Part shown: positions 16,058-24,901 of the stretch, in pieces
How positions within the stretch are numbered: position 1 is the first letter of the stretch
Layout: every line of letters begins with the position of its first letter
NCBI GenBank assembly: GCA_017436185.1
Contig: JAFSDP010000014.1
Span: 1-64,000, forward strand
Reading direction: 5' to 3'
Length of the DNA stretch: 64,000 nucleotides
Source of the DNA: Alistipes sp.
GTDB taxonomy: Bacteria; Bacteroidota; Bacteroidia; Bacteroidales; Rikenellaceae
Program-made: the position numbers and the translations under genes
Notes under the pieces: model-generated
What the model was told of the DNA's origin: nothing
Seen by the model: only the letters and a program-made list of their open reading frames with translations
Database searches by the model: none

Positions 16058-16751
16058 TACGCAACCCGCCAAGAAAATCGTTATTGCCATTGACGGCTAC
16101 TCGTCGTGCGGCAAGAGCACCTTCGCCAAGGCCATTGCAGCTCGCCTCGGCTACATCTTCATCGACACCGGCGCTATGTATCGTGCCGTGACCCTCTACG
16201 CCCTCGAGCACGGAGCCATCCGTCAGGGGATGGTCTATGAGGAGGAGGTCGTAAAGTTGCTGCCCGAGATGCAGATTACCTTCCGCTTCAACCCCGAGCG
16301 TGGTGCCAGCGACATCTACGTCAATGGCGACCGTGTCGAGGGCAAGATTCGCAGCATCGAGGTCTCGAACTGCGTGAGCGCCGTGAGCGCCATCGGCAAG
16401 GTAAGAGAGATGCTCGTACGCATGCAGCAGGAGATGGGCAAACGTCGTGGCGTGGTGATGGATGGTCGCGACATCGGCACGGTGGTCTTCCCCGATGCCG
16501 AGTTGAAGATCTTTATGACGGCCGACCCCCGTGTGCGTGCGCAGCGTCGCTACGACGAGCTGACGGCCAAGGGCGACAAGGTGTCGTTGGAGGAGATCGA
16601 GCAGAATGTGCGTGATCGCGACTACCAGGATGAGCATCGTGCCATTTCGCCCCTCCGCAAGGCCGACGATGCCATCGTACTCGACAACTCGCAGATGACC
16701 GTCGAGGAGCAGATGACGTGGATTATGGAGCGCATTGCCGAGCTGGCATAG
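16047..16751 (+). CDS. cmk: Cytidylate kinase
   Basis: This 234-residue enzyme phosphorylates CMP and dCMP with ATP. The P-loop GYSSCGKS is at 17-24, DTGAMYRAVT and RDIGTVVFPDA are family signatures, and the C-terminal RDYQDEHRAISPL is also typical. It starts inside the LysE gene's end (11-base overlap) and is 40 bases from ispH, so it is part of one operon. Confidence 0.96.
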   Translation: MSTNTQPAKKIVIAIDGYSSCGKSTFAKAIAARLGYIFIDTGAMYRAVTLYALEHGAIRQGMVYEEEVVKLLPEMQITFRFNPERGASDIYVNGDRVEGKIRSIEVSNCVSAVSAIGKVREMLVRMQQEMGKRRGVVMDGRDIGTVVFPDAELKIFMTADPRVRAQRRYDELTAKGDKVSLEEIEQNVRDRDYQDEHRAISPLRKADDAIVLDNSQMTVEEQMTWIMERIAELA

Positions 16752-16791
16752 TGCTTGACAACAACTTTGGGAGCAATCCCCCTTTTTTGGT

Positions 16792-17661
16792 ATGCTGATT
16801 GAGATTGACGATAAATCGGGTTTCTGTTTCGGGGTGGTACGAGCCATCACCGAGGCCGAGAGTGCCCTGTCGGATGGCGGTGAGGTGTCGTCGTTGGGCG
16901 ACATCGTACACAACCGTATGGAGGTGCAGCGTCTCGAGGCGTTGGGGCTGAAGACGGTGACCCATAGCGACCTGCCGACACTGGGTGGCAAGCGACTCTT
17001 CATCCGTGCCCACGGTGAGCCGCCACGCACCTACCGCACGGCTCGGGAGCTGGGCATCGAGATCATCGACGCCACCTGTCCGGTGGTAGCCCGTCTGCAA
17101 CGACGGGTGGTCGAGGCCTACGAGGAGATGGCACCCCGAGCGGGTCAGGTGGTCATCCTCGGCAAGCGTGGCCACGCCGAAGTGGTGGGGCTGACGGGCC
17201 AGGTCGAGGACCGTGCCATCGTCGTCGAGCGAAAAGAGGATTTGGAGCAGATCGACTTCACCCGCCCCATCTTCTTCCTCTCGCAGACCACGCAGAGTAT
17301 CGCCCTCTTCGAGCAGCTCGGCGAGGAGATTCTGCGTCGCCACACCTCGCCCGACGAGGTACGCATCGTCGATACCATCTGCCGTCAGGTCTCGGGTCGG
17401 GAACAACACCTCGAGGGCTTTGCATCCCGTTTCGATTTGGTGGTCTTCGTCTGTGGCCGCAAATCCTCAAACGGCAAGGTCCTCTTCGAGGTCTGCCGCC
17501 GCACCAACCCCCGCAGCTACAACATCGAGGAGGCGGGTGAGCTGGACCCCGCCTGGTTGGAGGGGGTCTCGTCGGTAGGCATCTGCGGTGCCACCTCCAC
17601 CCCCAAGTGGCTGATGGAGCAGGTGCGAGACCGCATCATCCGATTGACAAGCGAACACTAA
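16792..17661 (+). CDS. ispH: 4-hydroxy-3-methylbut-2-enyl diphosphate reductase
   Basis: This 289-residue iron-sulfur enzyme performs the last step of the MEP isoprenoid pathway. The three cluster cysteines are visible as C12 (FCFGV), C96 (ATCPVV) and C197 (DTICRQV). The length is normal for a single-domain IspH. It lies downstream of cmk and 13 bases before a small membrane protein gene in the same operon. Confidence 0.95.
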   Translation: MLIEIDDKSGFCFGVVRAITEAESALSDGGEVSSLGDIVHNRMEVQRLEALGLKTVTHSDLPTLGGKRLFIRAHGEPPRTYRTARELGIEIIDATCPVVARLQRRVVEAYEEMAPRAGQVVILGKRGHAEVVGLTGQVEDRAIVVERKEDLEQIDFTRPIFFLSQTTQSIALFEQLGEEILRRHTSPDEVRIVDTICRQVSGREQHLEGFASRFDLVVFVCGRKSSNGKVLFEVCRRTNPRSYNIEEAGELDPAWLEGVSSVGICGATSTPKWLMEQVRDRIIRLTSEH

Positions 17662-17674
17662 ACAAGATAACGTT

Positions 17675-18151
17675 ATGACAACCTATGCACTTCGTGCCTT
17701 GAAGTATTTTATAGCCCTCGTGGTGCTCTGCGCCCTGATGATGGCCCTAATGATTTGGACGGGTTATTCGGCTCTGACCGCCGAGCAGACCCTCGAGTTG
17801 CTCTTCACCGACCGCTTTCTGATGCTCGGCATCGCCATTGTGGTCCTCTCGCTCACCTACCCCAAGTTCGGCTTCATCACCCGCACGACCGAGGGCAATC
17901 TGGCAAAGCACCGTCAGCAGGTGCTGACCGCCTTCGAGATGAGCGGCTTCAAGCTGCAACGCGAGGAGAACGGCGTGCTCTACTTCCAGGGCAACGGCCT
18001 TCTGAAGCGTCTGTCGCTGCTGTTCGAGGATGAGATTCGGGTCGAGCAAGTTGGCGACCAAATCCGCATCGAGGGCATCCGCCGAGGCGTAGCCCGCACG
18101 CTTTATCGTCTGGAGTCTTACATCGAAATGGCCAACCGCAATGAAAAATAA
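17675..18151 (+). CDS. Conserved hypothetical protein with two membrane helices
   Basis: This 158-residue protein has two N-terminal hydrophobic segments (about 12-32 and 48-65) followed by a soluble C-terminal domain of about 90 residues with alternating beta-like pattern. I do not recognise the family. It overlaps the next gene (S41 peptidase) by 11 bases, which suggests tight co-expression. Topology suggests both ends of the soluble domain face the cytoplasm, but this is uncertain. Confidence 0.75.
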   Translation: MTTYALRALKYFIALVVLCALMMALMIWTGYSALTAEQTLELLFTDRFLMLGIAIVVLSLTYPKFGFITRTTEGNLAKHRQQVLTAFEMSGFKLQREENGVLYFQGNGLLKRLSLLFEDEIRVEQVGDQIRIEGIRRGVARTLYRLESYIEMANRNEK

Positions 18152-19799
18152 CCTCCTACGTCGTATGCTGGTGGCTGTGGCGGTGACCACGGCCCTGGTG
18201 TCGCTACTCTATGCCAAACGCAACGACTTCGGGTTGGGGCGTGCGATGGAGCTGACGGTCAATATGATGCGTGAGCTTTCGCTGAACTATGTCGATACGC
18301 TCGACTACGAAAAACTCTTGCAGGGTGCCACCCAGGGGATGGTGCGAGACCTCGACCCCTACACGGCCTACATCCCCGAGCAGGAGATGAGCGAATTTGA
18401 GCTACTCACCACCGGCAAATATGGCGGTGTGGGGTCGCTCATCCGTCTGAAGGGCGACTATGTCATCTTTGCCCAGCCCTACGAGGGGTCACCCTCGGAC
18501 CGTGCGGGCATCAAAATCGGCGACCGCATCCTGGAAATCAACGGCGAGTCGGCCAAAGGATTCACCACCGAGCAGGTGTCGTCGCGCCTGAAGGGCGATG
18601 CCGGTACCCCCGTGAAGGTAAAAATCGAGCGTCTGGACGGCTCGCACCACGAGGTGGAGATGACCCGTGAGCGCATCTCGATTCCCGCCATCCCCTATGT
18701 GGGCTGGGTGGCCGAGGGGATTGGCTACATCCGCCACAGCGACTTTACGGAAGGGAGCTTCGAGGAGATGCGTGCCGCCATCGAGAAGCTGCGCAGCACG
18801 GGGCCGCTCGAGGGGTTGGTACTCGACTACCGCTCGAACGGTGGCGGTCTGATGCAGGAGGCGGTCAAAATCGTCAGCCTCTTCACCCCCAAAGGCACCG
18901 AGGTGGTCCGCACCAAGGGGCGCAAGGAGGAGAAGAGCTACAAGACCCAGACCGACCCCCTCTACCCCGACCTGAAGTTGGCTGTGCTGGTCAATGGCTC
19001 GTCGGCCTCGGCAGCCGAGATTGTGGCGGGCTCACTGCAGGATTTGGACCGTGCCGTGCTGGTCGGTCAGCGCACCTACGGCAAGGGGTTGGTTCAGACC
19101 ACCGTCCCCATCGGCTACAACTCGATGGCCAAAATCACCACCTCGAAATACCACATCCCCTCGGGCCGTTGCATTCAGGCCATCGACTACTCCAACTCGC
19201 AGCAGGGCGATGTGCACCAGGTGCCCGACTCGCTCATCACCGAGTTCAAGACCCGAGGCGGCCGCAAGGTCTATGACGGCGGTGGCGTGATGCCCGACAT
19301 CCGCCTTGAGCCGGAGTACATCAGCCGCTTTGCTATGACCCTCTACGGATTGGGCTACATCGAGGATTTCGGCGACGACTACATCCGCCGCAAAGGCTAC
19401 CAACCCATCGACCCCCGCACCTTCAACATCACCGAGGCCGATTTTCAGGATTTCAAGGCCTTCTTGAAGGACAAGGAGATTCCCTATGAGTCGGAGAGCC
19501 GTCAGGCACTGCGTCTGATTAAGGAGGCGGCCAAGAACGACCGTTTCAAGGAGCTGGAGGAGGAGTTGGCCCGGCTCGAAAGCGAGGTGAAGGATGACAC
19601 GCAGACCAACCTTGAGACCTACCGTGAGGAGGTCGAGGAGCAGCTGCGCCACGACATCATCCAACGCCACGCCTACACCCGAGGTGTGACCGAAAATGTC
19701 ATTCCGCGCGACAAGGCCCTCAAGCGTGCCATCGAGACGCTGCAACAAGGCGAAGAGTACGCACGCATCTTGCGTGAGCAGGATACGGAGCGCAAATAA
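18141..19799 (+). CDS. S41 family C-terminal processing protease
   Basis: This 552-residue protein has an N-terminal signal/anchor (about 1-24), a PDZ domain (about 88-170) and an S41 catalytic domain. The Ser-Lys dyad is visible as S288 (NGSSASAAEI) and K315 (YGKGLVQ). These CtpA-like enzymes trim exported proteins in the periplasm. The C-terminal 100 residues are charged and helical. It sits in the operon between a small membrane protein and a sensor kinase, so periplasmic stress control is a possible theme (inference). Confidence 0.92.
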   Translation: MKNNLLRRMLVAVAVTTALVSLLYAKRNDFGLGRAMELTVNMMRELSLNYVDTLDYEKLLQGATQGMVRDLDPYTAYIPEQEMSEFELLTTGKYGGVGSLIRLKGDYVIFAQPYEGSPSDRAGIKIGDRILEINGESAKGFTTEQVSSRLKGDAGTPVKVKIERLDGSHHEVEMTRERISIPAIPYVGWVAEGIGYIRHSDFTEGSFEEMRAAIEKLRSTGPLEGLVLDYRSNGGGLMQEAVKIVSLFTPKGTEVVRTKGRKEEKSYKTQTDPLYPDLKLAVLVNGSSASAAEIVAGSLQDLDRAVLVGQRTYGKGLVQTTVPIGYNSMAKITTSKYHIPSGRCIQAIDYSNSQQGDVHQVPDSLITEFKTRGGRKVYDGGGVMPDIRLEPEYISRFAMTLYGLGYIEDFGDDYIRRKGYQPIDPRTFNITEADFQDFKAFLKDKEIPYESESRQALRLIKEAAKNDRFKELEEELARLESEVKDDTQTNLETYREEVEEQLRHDIIQRHAYTRGVTENVIPRDKALKRAIETLQQGEEYARILREQDTERK

Positions 19800-19822
19800 C
19801 TTACAAAGAAGAGATTAAACCA

Positions 19823-21010
19823 ATGAAGGTCAGCAAAATACTTTCGTTTCGCAAACGTGTGGTGGTCATCGTTATCGGTGCCCTGCTGGGTGGCTTGTCG
19901 CTGCTCTATACGAACAATCTGGCCTTCCGCCTCAAGGAGAAGGAGCAACACGACGTAGCCTTGTGGGCCCACGCAATGGAGCGTCTGAATCGGGATGTGC
20001 TGGGTGGCACCATTCAGGTCGAGGACCCGCTGGTCGATGACCTGATTTCGAGCAACAACAACATCCCCTTCATCATCACGAACGAAAATCTGGAGGTCAT
20101 CAGTTCGCACCTCATCCCCGATAAAATCATCGACCACCCCGACCGTCTGCGTCGCCAAATCGACAAATTTACCGAGGAGAACACCCCCCGCCAAGTGCGT
20201 TTCTGGTGGACCGATCAGCACTACCACATCATCTTCTATGGCAAGTCGGCTCTGCTGAAAGCCCTCTTCTACTACCCTTACATTCAGCTGGTTGTCATCG
20301 CCGTATTTGTGATGATGGTCTTCATCGCCTTCCGCTCCTCGAAGCAGGATGAGCAAAACCGCGTCTGGATTGGTCTGGCCAAGGAGACGGCCCACCAGCT
20401 CGGCACGCCCACCTCGTCGCTGCTGGGGTGGATCGAGTTCCTGCGCACGCAACCCGTCGATCAGGGGGCGGTCGAGGAGATGAACAAAGACCTGCAACAC
20501 CTGATGAAGATTGTCGATCGCTTCTCGAAGATCGGCTCCGAGACCCCCCTCACGCCCGCCAACATCAACGAGGTGGTGGGTGGCTCGGTGATGTACTTCC
20601 GCAAGCGCATCCCCCGCAACGTTACGCTCGACTACAACGGCTTGGCCATCGCCCCCGTGCGTGCCTCGATCAACGTGGCGCTGTTTGAATGGGTGGTCGA
20701 GAATCTGATGAAGAATGCCCTCGACGCCCTGCAGGGGCACGGTGCCATCTCGGTCTATATCCACACCGATCAGAAAAACGTGATGGTCGATGTGAAGGAC
20801 ACGGGCAAGGGCATCGCCAAGAGCAACTGGAAACGCATCTTCGAGCCGGGCTTCACAACCAAAACCCGAGGCTGGGGCTTGGGACTCTCGCTCTCACGGC
20901 GCATCATCGAGGAGTATCACCGAGGTAAAATTGCCGTCATCGACTCCGAGGTGGGCAAGGGTACCACCTTCCGTATCACCCTTAAACGCGACCCGGACCA
21001 ATGGCAGTAA
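19823..21010 (+). CDS. Orphan sensor histidine kinase
   Basis: This 395-residue kinase has a membrane helix at about 12-30, a periplasmic part of about 110 residues, a second helix (about 150-170), then a dimerisation box with H191 (KETAHQLGTP). An HATPase domain follows with NLMKNALDAL, DTGKGI and a GLGLSLSRRII G-box. No response regulator is encoded anywhere in the window. It overlaps the DUF4271 gene by 10 bases. The stimulus is unknown. Confidence 0.92.
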   Translation: MKVSKILSFRKRVVVIVIGALLGGLSLLYTNNLAFRLKEKEQHDVALWAHAMERLNRDVLGGTIQVEDPLVDDLISSNNNIPFIITNENLEVISSHLIPDKIIDHPDRLRRQIDKFTEENTPRQVRFWWTDQHYHIIFYGKSALLKALFYYPYIQLVVIAVFVMMVFIAFRSSKQDEQNRVWIGLAKETAHQLGTPTSSLLGWIEFLRTQPVDQGAVEEMNKDLQHLMKIVDRFSKIGSETPLTPANINEVVGGSVMYFRKRIPRNVTLDYNGLAIAPVRASINVALFEWVVENLMKNALDALQGHGAISVYIHTDQKNVMVDVKDTGKGIAKSNWKRIFEPGFTTKTRGWGLGLSLSRRIIEEYHRGKIAVIDSEVGKGTTFRITLKRDPDQWQ

Positions 21011-21924
21011 CCGTCCCCTTTCGTCCGCCGCAGCCCGTAGCACCGGAGCCGATTATCGATACGCTCATCACCCCGACCGACACCACCATCGTGGTGCGTG
21101 AGGCGGTGGCCGAGCTGCCCCCCTATGCCTACACGTCGCTTTCGGATTGGGCCTCGTACGACGACCCGCTGACAGCTCCGCTCTACCGCACCGTCGAGGG
21201 GCGTGAGTTGTTTGGTCCCCACTCGGTGCAGGCCGAGATTCCGATGGGCGAACGCACCCTGCACCCCGTCACCGAGGAGCCTGCATACGGCTTTTTGGTG
21301 CTGACGCTGGTCGTGTTGTTTGTCCTCACGTTGAGCCAATATACAGGCGATGTGCGCTTCCTGATGGGCCGCCTCTTTATGGACCGAGGCTCGACCGAAC
21401 GACTGGTCGAGGGGCGCAACTCCACCGATCGGGTCCTCTCGATTTTAGGGGTACTCGGTATGTTTCTGCTGGGTGCAACCATTGTCCGCTTTGCCGACCC
21501 GATGATGCCCGAACAGTGGGCCGCGTGGCTGCCCGGCTGGATGGGACTTTTGGCCTCGATGGCCGTGACGGGGGCCCTCTATCTGGTGGTGCTCTATCAG
21601 CGGGTAATCCTTTCGGCCGTCTCGGCACTCACCTACAGCCAGGCGGTGGTAGGCCACCTCTACCAAATCAAACGGTCGATCTTCTCGATTGCCACACTCA
21701 TCGCCGCCCCCTTTCTGGGGTTGGTGTTGTTGAGCCCCCGAGGAATGGGCGAAGTGTGGTTGTGGGTGATAATCATCGAGTTGTTTATCCTGGCATTTTT
21801 ATACCTCTATGAGTCGTTGATGCTCTTTATTTCAAAAAAAATTTCACTTTTGCATTGGATTTTGTACCTTTGCACCGTCGAAATCCTCCCCTTTGCCACA
21901 ATTTTGATTGCATTGGCGAGGTAA
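21001..21924 (+). CDS. DUF4271 family membrane protein
   Basis: This 307-residue protein has a proline-rich N-terminal part of about 95 residues and then about six membrane helices (about 98-305). It matches the Bacteroidetes-specific DUF4271 family, and its position directly before the uroporphyrinogen-III synthase-like gene and rnpA is a known Bacteroidales arrangement. It overlaps the histidine kinase. Function is unknown. Confidence 0.8.
   Translation: MAVTVPFRPPQPVAPEPIIDTLITPTDTTIVVREAVAELPPYAYTSLSDWASYDDPLTAPLYRTVEGRELFGPHSVQAEIPMGERTLHPVTEEPAYGFLVLTLVVLFVLTLSQYTGDVRFLMGRLFMDRGSTERLVEGRNSTDRVLSILGVLGMFLLGATIVRFADPMMPEQWAAWLPGWMGLLASMAVTGALYLVVLYQRVILSAVSALTYSQAVVGHLYQIKRSIFSIATLIAAPFLGLVLLSPRGMGEVWLWVIIIELFILAFLYLYESLMLFISKKISLLHWILYLCTVEILPFATILIALAR
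21865..21872 (+). promoter_or_regulatory. Internal promoter box inside the DUF4271 gene
   Basis: TACCTTTG matches TAnnTTTG and lies 79 bases before the GTG start of the hemD-like gene, so that gene and rnpA may have their own promoter. Confidence 0.5.
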
Positions 21925-21951
21925 AGGTTTGAAAATAAGAGTATTAGCATA

Positions 21952-22809
21952 GTGAAGAGTATATTGGTATCGCAGCCCAAGCCGGCCGTCATCGAGAAAT
22001 CTCCCTTTTACGAAGTCGCACAAAAACACCATCTTGACATCACCTACAAGCCCTTTATTCGGGTGGTTGGCGTAAGCTTGAAAGAGTTTCGCGCACAACG
22101 CATCGAGATTTTGGACCACACGGCCATCATCTTCACTTCACGCTCTACGGTCGATAGCTTCTTCCACATCTGCGAGGAGGCACGCATTACCGTTCCCGAG
22201 ACGATGAAATATATCTGCCAGACGGAGGCCGTAGCCCTCTATCTGCAGAAGTACATTGTCTATCGCAAGCGCAAGATCTCGTTTGCCGATGGCTCGTTCA
22301 CCTCGCTTGTCGAGCAGATTGTCAAGCACAAGGAGGAGAAGTTCCTTTTGGCTCTGAGCGAGCCCCACAAACCCGAGCTGCCCGAGACGCTGCAAAAGCT
22401 CAAGCTCAATGTCGATCCGGTGATTCTTTCGCGTACCGTGTCGGCCGACCTGGGCGAGCTGAAGATGGAGGACTACGACCTGCTGACGCTCTATTCGCCC
22501 TCGGATGTGAAGGCCATCCTGGAGCACTACGAGGTCGATTCGCTCCCCGCCATTGCCGTCTTTGGCGAGGCGACGCTGCGTGCCGCCTTCGAGGCCGGTA
22601 TGCACATCGTCACCAATGCCCCCACCCCCGCAGCCCCCTCGATGGTCAAGGCCATCGATATCTACCTGCAAAAGTTGGAGAAGGGCGAGGAGATTGCCCC
22701 CGTGGTGCCGGTGGTGGACAACGAGAAGGAGGAGTTTATCCGTAACCAGCAGCACAAGTTGGCCAAGAAGAGCCGCACCCGTCGCACCACGACCTCGGCT
22801 GCAAAATAG
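21952..22809 (+). CDS. Uroporphyrinogen-III synthase-family protein
   Basis: This 285-residue protein has the two-lobed pattern of HemD-type proteins (FTSRSTVDSFF, then LLTLYSPSDVKAI and FGEATLRAAFEAG). It has a basic tail beyond the usual end. The start is GTG at 21952; the next good Met would remove conserved sequence. HemD cyclises hydroxymethylbilane, but no other tetrapyrrole gene is nearby, and many Bacteroidales lack the full pathway, so the true role is uncertain. It is followed by rnpA. Confidence 0.8.
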   Translation: MKSILVSQPKPAVIEKSPFYEVAQKHHLDITYKPFIRVVGVSLKEFRAQRIEILDHTAIIFTSRSTVDSFFHICEEARITVPETMKYICQTEAVALYLQKYIVYRKRKISFADGSFTSLVEQIVKHKEEKFLLALSEPHKPELPETLQKLKLNVDPVILSRTVSADLGELKMEDYDLLTLYSPSDVKAILEHYEVDSLPAIAVFGEATLRAAFEAGMHIVTNAPTPAAPSMVKAIDIYLQKLEKGEEIAPVVPVVDNEKEEFIRNQQHKLAKKSRTRRTTTSAAK

Positions 22810-22840
22810 TTTTCAGCTCAACCCCAAATACCCACCTACA

Positions 22841-23209
22841 ATGGAGAGATCGTTGCCCCGCAGCGAAAGGCTTCGTACGTTGGGAGCCATCCGCCGCCTC
22901 TTTTCGGAAGGGGAGGCCGGATTTGTCTTTCCGTTTCGCTATGTGTGGTATGCGGAGGCCGACACCGAGCCGAATGTCGAGGTGTTGTTCTCGGTTCCCA
23001 AGAAGTATCATAAGCGGGCCAACAAACGTAACCTCCTGCGTCGCCGCACCAAGGAGGCCTATCGCCTCTCGAAGCACCACCTGTTGAGCCAACTCGGCCC
23101 TCGCCACGGTGACCTGGCCCTCATCTACTCCTCAAACGAGATTGTGTCCTATGCAAAAATCGAACACTCCCTCAAACGAATTCTGGAGACGATTGCTGCA
23201 AGGCTGTAA
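22841..23209 (+). CDS. rnpA: Ribonuclease P protein component
   Basis: This basic protein of 122 residues contains the RnpA core: [23 protein letters not shown]. Together with the RNA subunit it matures tRNA 5' ends. The ATG at 22841 gives a normal length. Its 3' end overlaps yidD by 59 bases in another frame, the usual coupling of these two genes in many bacteria. Confidence 0.93.
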   Translation: MERSLPRSERLRTLGAIRRLFSEGEAGFVFPFRYVWYAEADTEPNVEVLFSVPKKYHKRANKRNLLRRRTKEAYRLSKHHLLSQLGPRHGDLALIYSSNEIVSYAKIEHSLKRILETIAARL

Positions 23210-23426
23210 GTGGCTCTGCACCCTGCCCCTCGTTCTGCTGGTGCGCTTCTATCAACTCTGCATCTCGCCCCTCACGCCGCCGTCGTGTCGTTTCACGCCG
23301 ACCTGCTCGCAGTATGCCCTCGAGGCACTGAAGAAGTATGGACCGCTGAAGGGGGGATGGCTCACCCTGAAACGGTTGGCTCGCTGCCACCCCTGGGGCG
23401 GACACGGCCACGACCCCGTACCCTAA
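23151..23426 (+). CDS. yidD: Membrane protein insertion efficiency factor YidD
   Basis: This protein of about 91 residues has the YidD signature: [17 protein letters not shown], then [11 protein letters not shown] and a terminal [13 protein letters not shown]. An amphipathic N-terminal helix probably attaches it to the inner membrane, where it aids YidC-dependent insertion. ATG 23151 was chosen; the frame opens upstream at 23109 inside rnpA. It overlaps rnpA by 59 bases. Confidence 0.93.
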   Translation: MQKSNTPSNEFWRRLLQGCKWLCTLPLVLLVRFYQLCISPLTPPSCRFTPTCSQYALEALKKYGPLKGGWLTLKRLARCHPWGGHGHDPVP

Positions 23427-23460
23427 CCGCCTCCGTTCAACCGCTCCACACCCCACACCG

Positions 23461-24891
23461 ATGAATCCCCTCAAAGCCATCGCCGAACGCCTCGACCGAA
23501 TGCCCCTGCTGGGTGCTTTGTGTTGCTTTATGGCGGGGCTGTGCCTTACAACCGAGGCGCGGGGAACGGCCCTTGCGTGTGGATTGGTGGCCTTGATTTG
23601 TTGGGCCGCCTACTCGTTTTGTCGAACGAAATTCTTTATCGGCATCGCCACGATGGGGGTGGGCGCATTGACGGGTTGGCTGAACCCTTCGACGGAGATC
23701 ACCCTGCCCAAAGAGCGGCTCGAACTGCAAGTCGAACTGCTGCGTGACCCCGTTCGGATGGGCGATCGCCTACGTAGCGAGGCCCGTCTGTTGGCCTGGC
23801 GTTCGACCCGAGGGGGCGAGTGGCACAGCTCCTCGCAACGCATCAACCTCTACATCGACACCCTCGCCCCTCGGTTGCAGGGCAACGACCGCATCCGTAT
23901 GGAGGGGCGCATCTACCCGGCTCGACGGCGAGCAGGCAGTTGTTACCTTTCGGAAAACAACCTCATCGAACTCACTCCGGCCACCCGCCCGTCGCTCCAC
24001 AACCGAGCCACAAACCGACTGAAAGGGATGCTGGGCGCCCCGTCCGACGAGCGTGCCACGCTGTTGGCGATGACCGTCGGAGCCTCGGAGGAGATTTCGC
24101 CGCAACTACGCCGAGCCTACTCGCAAAGTGGTATGGCACATCTGTTGGCCGTCTCGGGACTCCACACGGGCTTTGTCTTTCTTTTGATCAACCTGCTGTT
24201 GTGGTGGATGCCGCTTGTTCGGAACGGACACCGTTGGCGCAACCTGCTCTCACTTCTGCTCCTCTGGGGCTATGTGGCGATGGCGGGTGGGGCACCGAGT
24301 GCCGTACGTGCGGCAGTGATGTGTTCGCTGCTGCAATTCGCCCTCTATCGGGGGTCGGGCTACGTGGCTATGAACAGTTGGGCAGCGGCAGCCCTGTTGC
24401 TGCTGATCGTGAAACCCTCGCTCACAGAAGATATCGGTTTTCGCCTCTCGTTTGCCGCTGTGGCGGGCATTCTCTTGTGGGGTGTGCCGCTGATGCGCCG
24501 TTGCAGGAGCCGCTACCGAGTGGTGAATTACCTCGTAGATGGGTGGATAGTCGCCCTCACCGCCTCGCTGGCCGTTGCCCCCTTTACCGCCTTGAGTTTT
24601 CAGACGGTGGCCTGGACGGGAACGCTTCTCTCGCCTGTAGTGGTCTCGCTTGGTGCCCTACTGGTGGCGGGCGGATTGGTGATGCTCCTTGTCGGCTCAC
24701 CCTTCGGGCTGTTGCGTGATGGGTTGTTGGGGATAGCCCGCCTGCAAAACAAAACGGCCGAATGGTGTGCCTCGATTTCGGACGGAGCAATCGGTTGGCA
24801 CCCCACCGAAGGCGATGTGGTGGTCTGTTATCTGCTGTTTGCACTGCTTACAATGGCCTTTTGGTGTTGGGAGACGAGAAAAAATGTGTAA
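23461..24891 (+). CDS. comEC: ComEC/Rec2-family membrane protein
   Basis: This 476-residue polytopic protein has an N-terminal membrane pair, an OB-like DUF4131 region (about 60-165), and the competence domain with HLLAVSGLHTGF and several helices. ComEC forms the DNA-uptake channel in competent bacteria. The protein ends after the membrane domain and lacks the C-terminal metallo-beta-lactamase domain of long ComEC forms, as is usual in Bacteroidales. It is the last gene of the long operon. Confidence 0.88.
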   Translation: MNPLKAIAERLDRMPLLGALCCFMAGLCLTTEARGTALACGLVALICWAAYSFCRTKFFIGIATMGVGALTGWLNPSTEITLPKERLELQVELLRDPVRMGDRLRSEARLLAWRSTRGGEWHSSSQRINLYIDTLAPRLQGNDRIRMEGRIYPARRRAGSCYLSENNLIELTPATRPSLHNRATNRLKGMLGAPSDERATLLAMTVGASEEISPQLRRAYSQSGMAHLLAVSGLHTGFVFLLINLLLWWMPLVRNGHRWRNLLSLLLLWGYVAMAGGAPSAVRAAVMCSLLQFALYRGSGYVAMNSWAAAALLLLIVKPSLTEDIGFRLSFAAVAGILLWGVPLMRRCRSRYRVVNYLVDGWIVALTASLAVAPFTALSFQTVAWTGTLLSPVVVSLGALLVAGGLVMLLVGSPFGLLRDGLLGIARLQNKTAEWCASISDGAIGWHPTEGDVVVCYLLFALLTMAFWCWETRKNV

Positions 24892-24896
24892 TTTTG
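24889..24896 (+). promoter_or_regulatory. -7 promoter box overlapping the comEC stop; leaderless methyltransferase mRNA likely
   Basis: TAATTTTG matches TAnnTTTG and ends five bases before the ATG at 24902. Transcription would begin at or next to the start codon. Confidence 0.5.
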
Positions 24897-24901
24897 TGGT
24901 G

